Assembly (NCBI GenBank): GCA_028869615.1
Contig: JAGWRQ010000030.1
Span: 1-15,067, forward strand
Source of the DNA: Candidatus Methylomirabilota bacterium
GTDB taxonomy: Bacteria; Methylomirabilota; Methylomirabilia; Methylomirabilales; Methylomirabilaceae
DNA length: 15,067 nt
Reading direction: 5' to 3'
The translations under genes were made by a program, and so were the position numbers. This document shows positions 6,865 through 14,572 of this stretch, piece after piece; within the stretch, counting starts at the first letter, position 1; each line of letters opens with the position of its first letter. The notes beneath the pieces were generated by a model that worked only from the letters and a program-made list of their open reading frames with translations, was not told the DNA's origin and did no database searches.

Positions 6865-7575
6865 ATGAGCGAGTGGAAGCGGCAGCGAATCGATCGAATC
6901 TATCGGCCCGGCGAAGGGCGCGAGGCGAAACACAGCATTCTCAGTGAGACTCTCCTGCGCCTGATACGGGAAGAGCCGTTGCGCGAACGGACCGTTCTGG
7001 ATGTCGGGTGCGGCAATGGGCGCTTGACCTTTGCCTTGGCAGAAGAGGCCGGTCGGATTATCGGGATCGACTGGTCGGATGAGGCAATCGCGCAGGCAAG
7101 ACAGCGTGTCCGTACCCTCGGCTTTGACCATATCACGTTCGTGCGCTGCGACGCGGAGCGAACCGACTACAGCGAGCTTGGTCCAATCGATCTGGTGGTT
7201 GCCCATCTCTGCATGTCTAACGAGATCATTCGGCGAGCGTCCGCAGTCCTGGCGCCGGGCCGCTGTATCGCCTTTTCAACCCTTCACAAAGATCAATGGA
7301 AAGAGAGCGGCAGGAGTTCTCGATTCGCCTACGGAGAACAGGATGTCGAAACGGCCCTCACAGCAGCAGGATTCGACCCCGTCTATGTCGAGGCCGAGCA
7401 TGAAATACTGTCGTTTGCCGCCTCGGCCGACGCCCTGGCCTACATGGAGGCCTTGGATCTCATCGGGAAATGGAAGGCCGACAGCCGATGGGAGGGGTTT
7501 CTCGCCTATCTGGAGCGCGGCGGGAAGGAGTTGACGATCAGGGCCCGGGTTACGGTGAAAGCGCGCAGGCGATAA
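6865..7575 (+). CDS. Class I SAM-dependent methyltransferase, substrate unknown
   Basis: A 236-residue soluble protein with a Rossmann-type methyltransferase fold. Motif I is VLDVGCGNG (44-52), the acidic residue after strand 2 is D69 in GIDWS, and motif III-like CDAE is at 95-98. LVVAHLCMSNE (110-120) is the post-motif region. It is closest to the broad UbiG/BioC-like Methyltransf_11/25 group; no substrate can be named. It is not an obvious ArsM, since no arsenic-type Cys triad is recognised. The ATG at 6865 is preferred over the GTG at 6859 because AGAGGT (6855-6860) then has proper spacing. The gene is divergent from arsR, 172 bp apart, with its own promoter. Its 3' end overlaps the convergent queG by 26 bp. 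Confidence 0.82.
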   Translation: MSEWKRQRIDRIYRPGEGREAKHSILSETLLRLIREEPLRERTVLDVGCGNGRLTFALAEEAGRIIGIDWSDEAIAQARQRVRTLGFDHITFVRCDAERTDYSELGPIDLVVAHLCMSNEIIRRASAVLAPGRCIAFSTLHKDQWKESGRSSRFAYGEQDVETALTAAGFDPVYVEAEHEILSFAASADALAYMEALDLIGKWKADSRWEGFLAYLERGGKELTIRARVTVKARRR

Positions 7576-8728
7576 GCGCCTGCACAATCTCCGTTTGTAC
7601 GTCGGGATCGGTCTCGCAAGCGCGCGCTTCGTCGAGCGCCGCGCGCGCCTCAGTCGTGCCGATCCGTCCCAAGGCCCAGGCGGCGTGGCTCCGGACCAAC
7701 GGCTCCGGATCGGAGAGGACCGTCGCCAGAGCCGGGACCGATTCCTCGGAACCCAGGTTGCCAAGCGCCACGGCCACGTTGCGCAGCAAGCCCCGTCGCT
7801 TTGGACGCTTAATGGGGCTCCCTTTGAACCGCGACCGAAACGGTTCGTCATCAAGCGCCAGGAGAGGAATCAGCTCCGGTGCATGCAGGCCCTCTCGCGG
7901 CTGAAACGCAGGTTCCTTTGAGGTCCCGATATTGACATTATACGGGCAGACCTCCTGACAGATGTCGCAGCCAAAGACGTGATCGCCGATTAACGGCCGC
8001 ATCTCGGTCGGGATGCTCCCCTTCAGCTCGATCGTCAGGTATGAGATGCAGCGGCGGGCATCCAGTCGATACGGGCCGACAAAGGCATCAGTCGGACAGG
8101 CCTTCAGGCACAGATCGCACGAGCCGCACCGATTCCTGATCGGTTGATCCGCCGGCAGTTCCAGGCTCAGAAACAGCTCACCCAGAAAAAAATACGAGCC
8201 GTGCTTGGGGGAGATGAGGAGCGTATTTTTGCCGATCCATCCGATCCCCGCCCGAACCGCGAACTCCCGTTCCAGTACCGGTCCGGTATCGACATAGACC
8301 TTGCCCTCGACCTCCTCACCGACGGTGTTACGAATCCAGCCGAGCAGCGCATGAAGTCGGCTCTCCAGGATCGTGTGATAGTCGTCGCCCCAGGCGTAGC
8401 GGGAAATCCATCCCCTGGGCACGCCTGTATGATGCGTCTTGCGCGGGAAGGCGGTATAGTAGTTCACGGCGACAGAAACCACCGAACGCGCCCACGGAAG
8501 CCAGGTGTCCGGGTGGCGCCTGGCCTGCTCCGTGCGCGCCATATAGGCCATCTCGCCGCCGTACCCCTCTTGCAGCCAGTCGGCGAATAACTGTTCATGA
8601 GGAGGATCACTGACCGGCGAGATCCCGACCAGCTCGAACCTCAACCGGTGGGCCTCCGCTTTGATCGCCTGAACCAACTGCTCAAGCGTCTGCGTGACGC
8701 CGTCGGATTCCCGCTGCTGTGCATCCAT
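7550..8728 (-). CDS. queG: Epoxyqueuosine reductase QueG
   Basis: A 392-residue cobalamin-dependent reductase that turns epoxyqueuosine into queuosine at tRNA wobble position 34. The two [4Fe-4S] motifs are clear: CGSCDLCLKACP (C201, C204, C207, C211, with C227) and CDICQEVCPYN (C254, C257, C261). D147 in VDTGPVLERE is the likely catalytic acid of the family. The C-terminal about 80 residues are HEAT-like (GNLGSEESVPALATVLSDPE, then RSHAAWALGRIG), as in full-length QueG. Length matches the family (about 380-390 aa). The ATG follows an AGGCG and lies 6 bp after the DUF72 stop, so the two are cotranscribed. The last 26 bp overlap the convergent methyltransferase gene. No other queuosine gene is in the window. 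Confidence 0.95.
   Translation of the reverse strand: MDAQQRESDGVTQTLEQLVQAIKAEAHRLRFELVGISPVSDPPHEQLFADWLQEGYGGEMAYMARTEQARRHPDTWLPWARSVVSVAVNYYTAFPRKTHHTGVPRGWISRYAWGDDYHTILESRLHALLGWIRNTVGEEVEGKVYVDTGPVLEREFAVRAGIGWIGKNTLLISPKHGSYFFLGELFLSLELPADQPIRNRCGSCDLCLKACPTDAFVGPYRLDARRCISYLTIELKGSIPTEMRPLIGDHVFGCDICQEVCPYNVNIGTSKEPAFQPREGLHAPELIPLLALDDEPFRSRFKGSPIKRPKRRGLLRNVAVALGNLGSEESVPALATVLSDPEPLVRSHAAWALGRIGTTEARAALDEARACETDPDVQTEIVQALIACALSP
7565..7583. terminator. Possible hairpin at the convergent methyltransferase/queG junction
   Basis: A 7-bp perfect stem, GCAGGCG/CGCCTGC, with a 5-nt loop spans the methyltransferase stop codon inside the 26-bp overlap with queG. It is the right place for a two-way terminator, but no U-run follows on either strand, so an intrinsic terminator is not shown. 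Confidence 0.3.
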
Positions 8729-8734
8729 GTACGC

Positions 8735-9493
8735 CTATCGCGCCGCCCTCACAATTCGTAGCCGGTGCGCCTTCGCGTTCTCTCCCAGCAGCGCCTGGAA
8801 TCGAACCGCATCCTCGGCCATCAACAAGTTGTTGAACAGACAGTAGGTGGGCAGATCGCCCTCACATGCGCCCTTCAGTCGCTCAAGGTCTCGATCGGTG
8901 TGAACGTACCGGTAGCCAGTGAGGCCGTGCAGTCGGTAGTAGCGGATCGCACCGTGAAGTGACGGCTCCTTGAGCGGATCAACGACATGAATCAGGTCTA
9001 ACTCGCGACAAAGACCCTGGATGGTGTCCGCCGTCCAGCCTCCCCGTGGCTCCCAGGCGGCTTGCCAGCCGGTGCGGTCGATAGCAGTAAAGAAGCGGCG
9101 CAGGTTTGTGATGTGTTCGGACGTCGGTGTGAAGCGCGGAGGGCACTGAAAGACGATAATCGAGGCGCCCAGGACACTCGCAAACGCCCGCGTCTGGGCC
9201 CAGGCTGCGAGGACTTCCTCCGTGGGTCGAAACGCGCCGTACCGATCTTTCGATTCGGGCGGGATCGGCTTGGCGAGGCGGCGATAAGTCGGACTTGAAG
9301 GCTCGTGCGTGATAAGCTGCCATGCCTTCATGGTAAATTCGAACCCGGTCGGCGCTCCGGCCCGCCACCGCGCCCCCGTGCTTAGCCTTGGCAACTTATA
9401 AAAGGTCTGCTGGATCTCCACAACCGGGAAGGTTTTATAGTACTCCTGCTGTCCCATGGCGAAGCCACAGGTCCCGACCTTGGCCTGGATCAC
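8735..9493 (-). CDS. DUF72 (YecE-like) protein
   Basis: A 252-residue protein of the DUF72 family, which has a TIM-barrel-like fold and no settled function. Family signs are the N-terminal VGTCGFAMGQQEYYKTFPVVEIQQTFYKLP (6-35), matching the usual VGTSGW...FVEINSTFY pattern, FEFTMKAWQLITHE (51-64), and late strands with WEPRGGW (142-148), YYRLHG (185-190) and YCLFNN (217-222). From general knowledge the last of these is usually a Y-x-FNN motif in the family. It starts at a GTG that shares GTGA with the stop of the upstream zinc-ribbon gene; a purine-rich GAAGAGAAG upstream supports it. queG follows after 6 bp. The pairing suggests shared expression, not a known shared pathway. Confidence 0.88.
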   Translation of the reverse strand: MIQAKVGTCGFAMGQQEYYKTFPVVEIQQTFYKLPRLSTGARWRAGAPTGFEFTMKAWQLITHEPSSPTYRRLAKPIPPESKDRYGAFRPTEEVLAAWAQTRAFASVLGASIIVFQCPPRFTPTSEHITNLRRFFTAIDRTGWQAAWEPRGGWTADTIQGLCRELDLIHVVDPLKEPSLHGAIRYYRLHGLTGYRYVHTDRDLERLKGACEGDLPTYCLFNNLLMAEDAVRFQALLGENAKAHRLRIVRAAR

Positions 9494-10119
9494 TGAATCT
9501 TCTCTTCATCAAATGGGGTGTCTTCTGACGGAGAAGAAGACGACTGTGGCCGAGGGCTCCTCGTGTCCATCCACACTCGCATGGCGGAAAGGCCAGACAC
9601 GAAGAAGGCTGAGCTGGCGACTAGGTATTCGGTGGTAAGCCAATGCACCACCAATGGCGTTTCATGGGATGGGCTGGCCCACAGCCACTGCACCGCCTTG
9701 ATAAGCAGCAGCAGAAAGGCTGCCCAGGCGATGATGGCAACGAGCAGCCAGTACCGCGGCTCAGGTGTGCGCCGGCGGGTCCGGAGCAGCAGCCCAGCCA
9801 GCAGGAGTGATGCGACGGGGATGAGCCACAGGAGCGGCTCATGCGGTATAGAATGGCCTCTGAGTGTCCGGCCGAGGGCGAGCTCCAGGCCTGCAATCGA
9901 GATGACGCGATGGGCCCCGTATCGGCCGGCGATTACCCAAGGCAGGAAGAAGAGCCCCAAGGGGATGACCCCCGCCCACGGCACCTTGTTCCAGCGTCGA
10001 GGAGACACCGGCGCCGTCGGCAGGGCAGTGAATGTGGCGCCACACTGCCAGCACGCGCTGGCTTCGGGTACTTTACGCGCGCCACAGGCCGGGCAAACGC
10101 CAATCGGGTGAGTGCTCAT
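9490..10119 (-). CDS. Zinc-ribbon membrane protein, function unknown
   Basis: A 209-residue protein with an N-terminal zinc ribbon (C9-x2-C12 and C23-x2-C26), a Pro-rich linker, and about four membrane segments (roughly 46-65, 94-114, 122-145 and 160-182). The acidic Ser-rich tail is probably cytoplasmic. This layout is common among poorly known bacterial membrane proteins; no function is recognised. The ATG at 10119 is chosen over the TTG one codon earlier; its Shine-Dalgarno is weak. It is the first gene of the zinc-ribbon/DUF72/queG operon and overlaps the DUF72 gene by 4 bp. Confidence 0.75.
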   Translation of the reverse strand: MSTHPIGVCPACGARKVPEASACWQCGATFTALPTAPVSPRRWNKVPWAGVIPLGLFFLPWVIAGRYGAHRVISIAGLELALGRTLRGHSIPHEPLLWLIPVASLLLAGLLLRTRRRTPEPRYWLLVAIIAWAAFLLLLIKAVQWLWASPSHETPLVVHWLTTEYLVASSAFFVSGLSAMRVWMDTRSPRPQSSSSPSEDTPFDEEKIQ

Positions 10120-10159
10120 CAATGCTTACGGACCGTACATCACAGGTCCGCCTCTTTAT

Positions 10160-10192
10160 ATTATACTGCGAATGTCCAGGTCCTGCTGTCAA
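10160..10192 (-). promoter_or_regulatory. Promoter elements of the zinc-ribbon/DUF72/queG operon
   Basis: A perfect TATAAT (10160-10165 on the - strand) lies about 40 bp before the first gene. A perfect TTGACA (10187-10192) is also present, but 21 nt away, which is too long for a normal sigma-70 promoter, so the -10 may work with a poorer -35 or an activator. The rest of the 137-bp gap (10120-10256) shows no other clear signal and no good terminator for the ABC-F gene. Confidence 0.45.
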
Positions 10193-10256
10193 GGTTTTTC
10201 CATCCGTTCAAGACCTTCATAGCCTTCAGCCTTCAATCTATTTATCCGAGTAGTCA

Positions 10257-12263
10257 CTACATCTGACTGGATATTCGATCCCATTCCGCCGTTAATTCCG
10301 CCACCCTTCGCTTGGTCTGAGTGTGCGCATCCAACGTTTCACGGAATCGCGCCTTATTCCGGTAGGTCTCAGGGTCGGCGAGCGCCTGGGACAGAGCCGC
10401 CAGGGTCTTCTCAGCCTCGGCCACCTCCTCCTCGATTTTGGACAACGACGATAGAAGGGGGCTTGACTTCCGGTGCATCCGATTGCGCGCCTCGGCCTCG
10501 GCCCGTTTCTGTTCCTTTGACTTCCGTTCCCTCGAACGTCCCTCCTTCACCCCGGGCCCCTGCGCCAGGGAGACAGGGGTATCGGTAGAAGAGCGGATTT
10601 TAGCCCCGGCATTCAGGTGCGTGGAGCCAGGTTCGGCTCGACCGCTGTCGGCGGCGTCTTCCGCCATCAGTCGCTTTTTATAGAGGTAGTAATCGTAATC
10701 CCCGGCATACGGCACGGCCTCTCCGTCCCGAACCTCAATGATCCTGTTGGCCACGGCCCGGATAAAATGACGGTCATGGGTGATGAAGCAGATCGTTCCG
10801 GGAAAGTCACGGAGCGCCTCTTCCAGCACGTCGCGGGAGGGGATATCCAGGTGGTTCGTCGGCTCGTCTAAAAGAAGAAGGTTGGCCGGACAGATCAACA
10901 TCTTGGCCAGGGCCAACCGGCTCTTCTCGCCGCCGGAGAGGACGGCGACCTTCTTCTTCACGTCATCACCGGAAAAGAGAAACCGCCCCAGAATCGCCCG
11001 GAGGAAGGACGACTCTTCCATGGGCGCGGCAGATGTGATCTCGTCAAGGACCGTGTTGGCGGGGCTCAAGAGTTCCAACTGGTGCTGGGCATAATAGGCT
11101 GTTGTCACGTTGTGGCCCAGTTTTCGTTCGCCCTTCTCGAACGGCAGGACGCCGGCCAGCAGCTTAAGAAGAGTGGATTTCCCGGCGCCGTTAGGGCCGA
11201 TCAGGGCCACCCGCTCCCCCCGGCGCAGCTCGGTATTCAGAGCCCGGTAGATCGGATTGCCGTCATAGGACTTGTCGATATCGATCAGCCGGATGACCGT
11301 ATCCCCGCTCCGTGGAGGCTCCGGAAATGAGAACCGGACCCGTTTCTGCTCAGGGGCCAGTTCCGCCTTGTCCATCTTCTCCAGCAGCTTGATCCGGCTC
11401 TGGACCTGGCGGGCCTTTGTAGCCTTATACCGGAAACGGTCGATGAAGGCCCGGGTATCCTCAATCTTTTTCTGCTGGTTCCTCACGGTAGCCTCTAAGA
11501 TCTGCCGGGCTTCGGCCTTGGCCACCACGAACTGGTCGTAGTTTCCGGTGTAGGCGATCAGTTGTTGCCGTTCGACTTCCACCACCCGGTTGGCCAGACG
11601 GTTCATGAAATTCCGATCATGAGAGATGAGCAGGATCGCGCCGGCATATCCGGACAGGAACTGCTCCAGCCAGATGACCGACTCCAGATCCAGATGGTTT
11701 GTGGGTTCATCCAACAGCAGCGCGTCCGGAGAGGAGAGGAGTAGCCGGGCCAACGAGGCGCGCATCCGCTGGCCCCCGGAGAAATTCTCCAGAGGCCGGG
11801 CAAGATGCTTCTCTTTGAAACCGAGGCCGAAGAGGATCTCCTTTGCCCTGGCCTCCAGGGAATACCCGCCGAGTTGCTCGTACTTGGTCTGGAGCGTACC
11901 GTAATGGGATAACAACTCGTCCACCACCTCCGGTGGGGCCGTGGCGATCTCCTCCTCCAGAAGGCGAAGATGGCGCTCGATGGACGACGCCTCCGAGCCG
12001 CCGGCCAGAACCTCTTCAAGCAGGGACTTGCCCTGATGAGTCTCCAACTCCTGGGTCAGGTAGCCGATGACGGCCTTTTTGTTGATCGTGATCACTCCGC
12101 TGTCGGGAGCGATATTGCCCGCGATCATTTCCAGGAGCGTCGTCTTGCCCGCGCCGTTGGGTCCTACCAGCGCAACCCGGTCCTCGAGCCCGATCCGAAG
12201 GGAGACCTCCTTGAACAGCACGCGGCCGCCGAAGCGCTTAGACACCTGTTGAATCGAGATCAT
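10257..12263 (-). CDS. ABC-F family ATPase (Uup/YdiF-like)
   Basis: A 668-residue soluble protein with two ABC ATPase domains and no membrane segments. Domain 1 has Walker A GPNGAGKT (34-41), signature FSGGQ (161-165), Walker B LLLDE (182-186) and switch His H215. Domain 2 has GPNGAGKS (356-363), LSGGEK (442-447), LLLLDE (462-467) and H496. Between them lies a charged, helical linker (about 245-320), the part that reaches the P-site tRNA in ABC-F proteins. A low-complexity stretch leads to a C-terminal coiled coil (about 590-668), as in Uup/YdiF-type members. Members act on ribosomes or DNA-linked processes; resistance cannot be claimed. The ATG has no Shine-Dalgarno, and the promoter predicts an almost leaderless mRNA. 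The gene is divergent from mfnB. Confidence 0.93.
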   Translation of the reverse strand: MISIQQVSKRFGGRVLFKEVSLRIGLEDRVALVGPNGAGKTTLLEMIAGNIAPDSGVITINKKAVIGYLTQELETHQGKSLLEEVLAGGSEASSIERHLRLLEEEIATAPPEVVDELLSHYGTLQTKYEQLGGYSLEARAKEILFGLGFKEKHLARPLENFSGGQRMRASLARLLLSSPDALLLDEPTNHLDLESVIWLEQFLSGYAGAILLISHDRNFMNRLANRVVEVERQQLIAYTGNYDQFVVAKAEARQILEATVRNQQKKIEDTRAFIDRFRYKATKARQVQSRIKLLEKMDKAELAPEQKRVRFSFPEPPRSGDTVIRLIDIDKSYDGNPIYRALNTELRRGERVALIGPNGAGKSTLLKLLAGVLPFEKGERKLGHNVTTAYYAQHQLELLSPANTVLDEITSAAPMEESSFLRAILGRFLFSGDDVKKKVAVLSGGEKSRLALAKMLICPANLLLLDEPTNHLDIPSRDVLEEALRDFPGTICFITHDRHFIRAVANRIIEVRDGEAVPYAGDYDYYLYKKRLMAEDAADSGRAEPGSTHLNAGAKIRSSTDTPVSLAQGPGVKEGRSRERKSKEQKRAEAEARNRMHRKSSPLLSSLSKIEEEVAEAEKTLAALSQALADPETYRNKARFRETLDAHTQTKRRVAELTAEWDRISSQM

Positions 12264-12273
12264 AGATGATATC

Positions 12274-12303
12274 AGTATAGGGGGGCTAATGCGGCGATGT
12301 CAA
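12274..12303 (-). promoter_or_regulatory. Strong promoter of the ABC-F gene
   Basis: Perfect TTGACA (12298-12303) and TATACT (12274-12279, five of six) on the - strand, 18 nt apart. Transcription would start near 12267, about four bases before the ATG at 12263, so the mRNA would be nearly leaderless. Confidence 0.7.
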
Positions 12304-12423
12304 ACGTGAGGGACGCTCCACGTCCGCATGCGAGACGCCGTATCCTCCCTGTCGCACACGGGCCGCATCGCTGTCGAACAAGTTCCCAAATGGCTGCCGG
12401 TCCTCTTCTCACGTATTTCTTCC

Positions 12424-12453
12424 TTGACACTCCCTGGCGCTTTCCGATACAAG
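12424..12453 (+). promoter_or_regulatory. Promoter of mfnB
   Basis: Perfect TTGACA (12424-12429) followed after 18 nt by TACAAG (12448-12453, four of six matches). A start near 12460 gives a leader of about 35 nt that contains the strong GGAGGAG ribosome binding site (12484-12490, 4 nt before the ATG). The rest of the 231-bp space back to the ABC-F gene holds the opposite promoter and no gene that can be supported. Confidence 0.6.
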
Positions 12454-12494
12454 ACAACGGTCACGCGTGAATGTACAGTTCCTGGAGGAGCGCA

Positions 12495-13229
12495 ATGAAG
12501 CTCATGATCAGCGTGCGGGACGAGCAAGAGGCAGCAGCCGCTTCGGCCGGCGGAGCCGATATCATCGATGTCAAGAATCCGGCCGAGGGATCGCTGGGCG
12601 CTGGGCGGCCGGAGACCATCACGGCGATCGTGAGAGCTGTCCGGGCTGCTACCCCTGTCAGCGCATCGATCGGCGATGTCCCGAATCTTCCAGGAACCGT
12701 GGCCTTGGCTGGCCTTGGGGCGGCCACTTGCGGTGTCCGATTTGTCAAGGTAGGACTGCTGGGGACCCGGACAGGAGCCGAGGCGGCCGGCCTGCTCGAG
12801 GCTGTCAGTGGCGCGTTGCGGATGGCCAGCGGTACGGTGGGTCTCGTAGCCTGCGCTTACGCCGATGCAGCCCTCGTGGGTTCGCTCGATCCGCTTGAGC
12901 TTCCTGAGGCCGCCGCCCCCTTTGCCGAAGGGTGCCTCATCGATACCGCCATCAAAGACGGACGAACCCTCTTCGAGTGCCTCCCGGAGGACGTCATCAC
13001 TCGCTTCATTCAGCAGTGCCACGATCGGGGGCTCTTCTGTGCCTTGGCGGGCTCCCTGCAGCAGGCAGATCTCCCCAGAGCCCTAACGCTCGGCGCCGAC
13101 ATCGTCGGCGTGAGAGGCGCGGTATGTATAGAGGGGCAGCGGCGCGGACCGCTCTCCGGCGAGAAGGTGAAGCGCCTGAAGGCAAGCCTCTCTTCGCATC
13201 TCAAATCCCCCTGTGCCCCCCTTTTGTAA
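12495..13229 (+). CDS. mfnB: (5-formylfuran-3-yl)methyl phosphate synthase MfnB
   Basis: A 244-residue DUF556/MfnB enzyme that condenses two glyceraldehyde-3-phosphate molecules into the furan ring of methanofuran-type cofactors. In bacteria with the tetrahydromethanopterin route this cofactor (methylofuran) serves the formyltransferase/hydrolase step of formaldehyde oxidation. The TIM-barrel catalytic residues line up with the archaeal enzyme as recalled: D25 and K27 (DIIDVKNPAEGSLGA), K85 (FVKVGLLG), D150 and K154 (LIDTAIKDG). The start is set by the strong GGAGGAG at 12484-12490; the frame is open eight codons further up but without a ribosome site. The stop codon lies inside a palindromic repeat, so the last residues (KSPCAPLL) are repeat-encoded, and the 3' end overlaps the convergent actC-like gene by 147 bp. 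No other cofactor gene is near. Confidence 0.93.
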   Translation: MKLMISVRDEQEAAAASAGGADIIDVKNPAEGSLGAGRPETITAIVRAVRAATPVSASIGDVPNLPGTVALAGLGAATCGVRFVKVGLLGTRTGAEAAGLLEAVSGALRMASGTVGLVACAYADAALVGSLDPLELPEAAAPFAEGCLIDTAIKDGRTLFECLPEDVITRFIQQCHDRGLFCALAGSLQQADLPRALTLGADIVGVRGAVCIEGQRRGPLSGEKVKRLKASLSSHLKSPCAPLL

Positions 13230-14570
13230 AGGGGGGGTGGGGGGATTTCGCGCCTCGCCCGCCATAGGCGGCGGAAGCTGCTCCTTCACCTCCACGATGG
13301 AAACGACCGGCAGTAGTTTCGCAAACAGGAGAAACCAGAGGAAGAACCACCCGAAGCTCCCTGCCGTGATGCTAAGGTCGACCCAGGTCGGTCGGTAGAG
13401 GCCCCAGGTGTACGGATCGTAGTCGCGCGCCAGCGAGGTTACGATGATGATGAATCGTTCGAGCCACATCCCCACGTTGATGAGGAGCGAGATCGTAAGC
13501 AGCCACGGGGTGCTCGTCCTGATCTTCTTTACGAAGAAGAGGAGGGGGACCAAGGAGTTGAAGACGATCATGATCCAGAAGCCCCAGGCGTAATCGCCCA
13601 GCGCCCGGTATCGGAAGGTCTCCCACTCGAATGTGTTGGCGCTGTACCAGGCGATGAAATACTCGGTCGCATAGGAGTAGCCGACAATGAGGCCGGTCAG
13701 GACGATGAGCTTCGCCAGATTCTCCAGGTGGGTCTGCGTGAGGTAGGCGTCGAGGCGGAAGGTCCGCCGGAGCAGGATCAGGAGGGTGATCACCATCGCG
13801 AGACCTGAATGGATTGCGCCTGCCACGAAGTACGGCGCGAAGATGGTCGAGTGCCAGCCGGGGACCATCGACATGGCGAAGTCCCACGAGACGACGCTGT
13901 GGACCGAGATGACAAGGGGTGTAGCCAGGGCGGCCAGGAACAGGTAGGCGCTGGTGTAATGCCGCCACTGGCGGTCGGTTCCCTGCCAGCCTTGGGCCAG
14001 GAAGCCATACAGGCGGCGACGCCAGCCGCGCGACTGGTCCCGAACGACCGCCAGGTCAGGAACCAGGCCGGTGAAGAAAAAGACCATACTGACCAGCATG
14101 TAGGTGAGAACGGCGAAGACGTCCCAAATGAGCGGAGAACGGAAGTTGGGCCACAGCCCACCCACTTGCGGGTAAGGCAGCAGCCAGTAAACGTACCATG
14201 GACGTCCCAGGTGAATGATCGGAAAGAGGGCCGCGGTCATCAATGCAAAGACCGTCACCGCTTCCGCTGCCCTGTAGATTGAGGCCCGCCAACGGACCCG
14301 AAAGAGAAACAGGATGGCCGAGATCAGTGTCCCGGAGTGGGCGATGCCGACCCAGAAGACGAAGTTGGTGATGTCGATCGCCCACATCGTCGGGTGCGTG
14401 AGGCCCCAGACCCCCATCCCATACCGGATCTGGCGGCTAAAGGCGAAGCCGCCCAGCGCCACCAATGCGATGGCGACAGTCAGGAGGATGTACCAGGTTC
14501 GCCCCGGCGCCTCCATCGTCTTCAGTAGATCCTGATCGACTCTGCTATAGCTGAGCTTGTAGTCGGCCAT
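13083..14570 (-). CDS. actC: NrfD/PsrC-family quinol-oxidoreductase membrane subunit (ActC-like), repeat-extended C terminus
   Basis: A 495-residue protein with about ten membrane segments. NrfD-family subunits bind quinol and pass electrons to a partner Fe-S subunit. The ActC (alternative complex III) type is suggested by HPTMWAIDITNFVFWVGIAHSGT (59-81), FPIIHLGRPWYVYWLLPYP (116-134), NFRSPLIWDVFAVLTY (142-157) and the FEWETFRYRA / RPTWVDLSITAGSFG region. The conserved protein ends near residue 430-438. After that, residues about 441-456 (NPPTPPLQKGGTGGF) are encoded by a palindromic repeat, and the last about 39 residues read antisense mfnB sequence. The gene may once have been shorter and lost its stop when the repeat arrived. 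The ATG lies 2 bp after the actB-like stop, so the two form an operon. No actD/E/F follows; mfnB is there, convergent. Confidence 0.85.
   Translation of the reverse strand: MADYKLSYSRVDQDLLKTMEAPGRTWYILLTVAIALVALGGFAFSRQIRYGMGVWGLTHPTMWAIDITNFVFWVGIAHSGTLISAILFLFRVRWRASIYRAAEAVTVFALMTAALFPIIHLGRPWYVYWLLPYPQVGGLWPNFRSPLIWDVFAVLTYMLVSMVFFFTGLVPDLAVVRDQSRGWRRRLYGFLAQGWQGTDRQWRHYTSAYLFLAALATPLVISVHSVVSWDFAMSMVPGWHSTIFAPYFVAGAIHSGLAMVITLLILLRRTFRLDAYLTQTHLENLAKLIVLTGLIVGYSYATEYFIAWYSANTFEWETFRYRALGDYAWGFWIMIVFNSLVPLLFFVKKIRTSTPWLLTISLLINVGMWLERFIIIVTSLARDYDPYTWGLYRPTWVDLSITAGSFGWFFLWFLLFAKLLPVVSIVEVKEQLPPPMAGEARNPPTPPLQKGGTGGFEMRREACLQALHLLAGERSAPLPLYTYRASHADDVGAER
13203..13248. repeat. C/G-rich palindromic repeat at the mfnB/actC junction
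   Basis: A 46-bp imperfect palindrome that starts AAATCCCCC, ends GGGGGATTT and has CCCCCCTTT...AAAGGGGGG in the middle, with a tiny central loop around 13225-13228. Repeats of this form, often seen when translated as PPLQKGGxGGF, are known from general knowledge as dispersed elements in several bacterial phyla. It holds the mfnB stop codon (13227-13229) and is read in frame by the actC-like gene. The long G/C stem could stop or slow transcription from both sides. Confidence 0.85.
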
Positions 14571-14572
14571 CT

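Noticed and set aside
6342..7575. Arsenic resistance module (arsR plus arsM).
   Set aside because: The ArsR has no Cys, the methyltransferase lacks a recognisable ArsM Cys pattern, and no arsenite pump or arsenate reductase is present.
10214..10235. Three copies of CCTTCA at irregular spacing (+ strand) between the ABC-F and zinc-ribbon genes.
   Set aside because: The copies are short, spaced 9 and 7 bases apart and not linked to any other signal; chance is a fair explanation.
12300..13022. A 240-codon - strand open frame upstream of and over mfnB.
   Set aside because: It is antisense to mfnB, whose catalytic residues and ribosome site are clear, and it covers both promoters of the divergent region.
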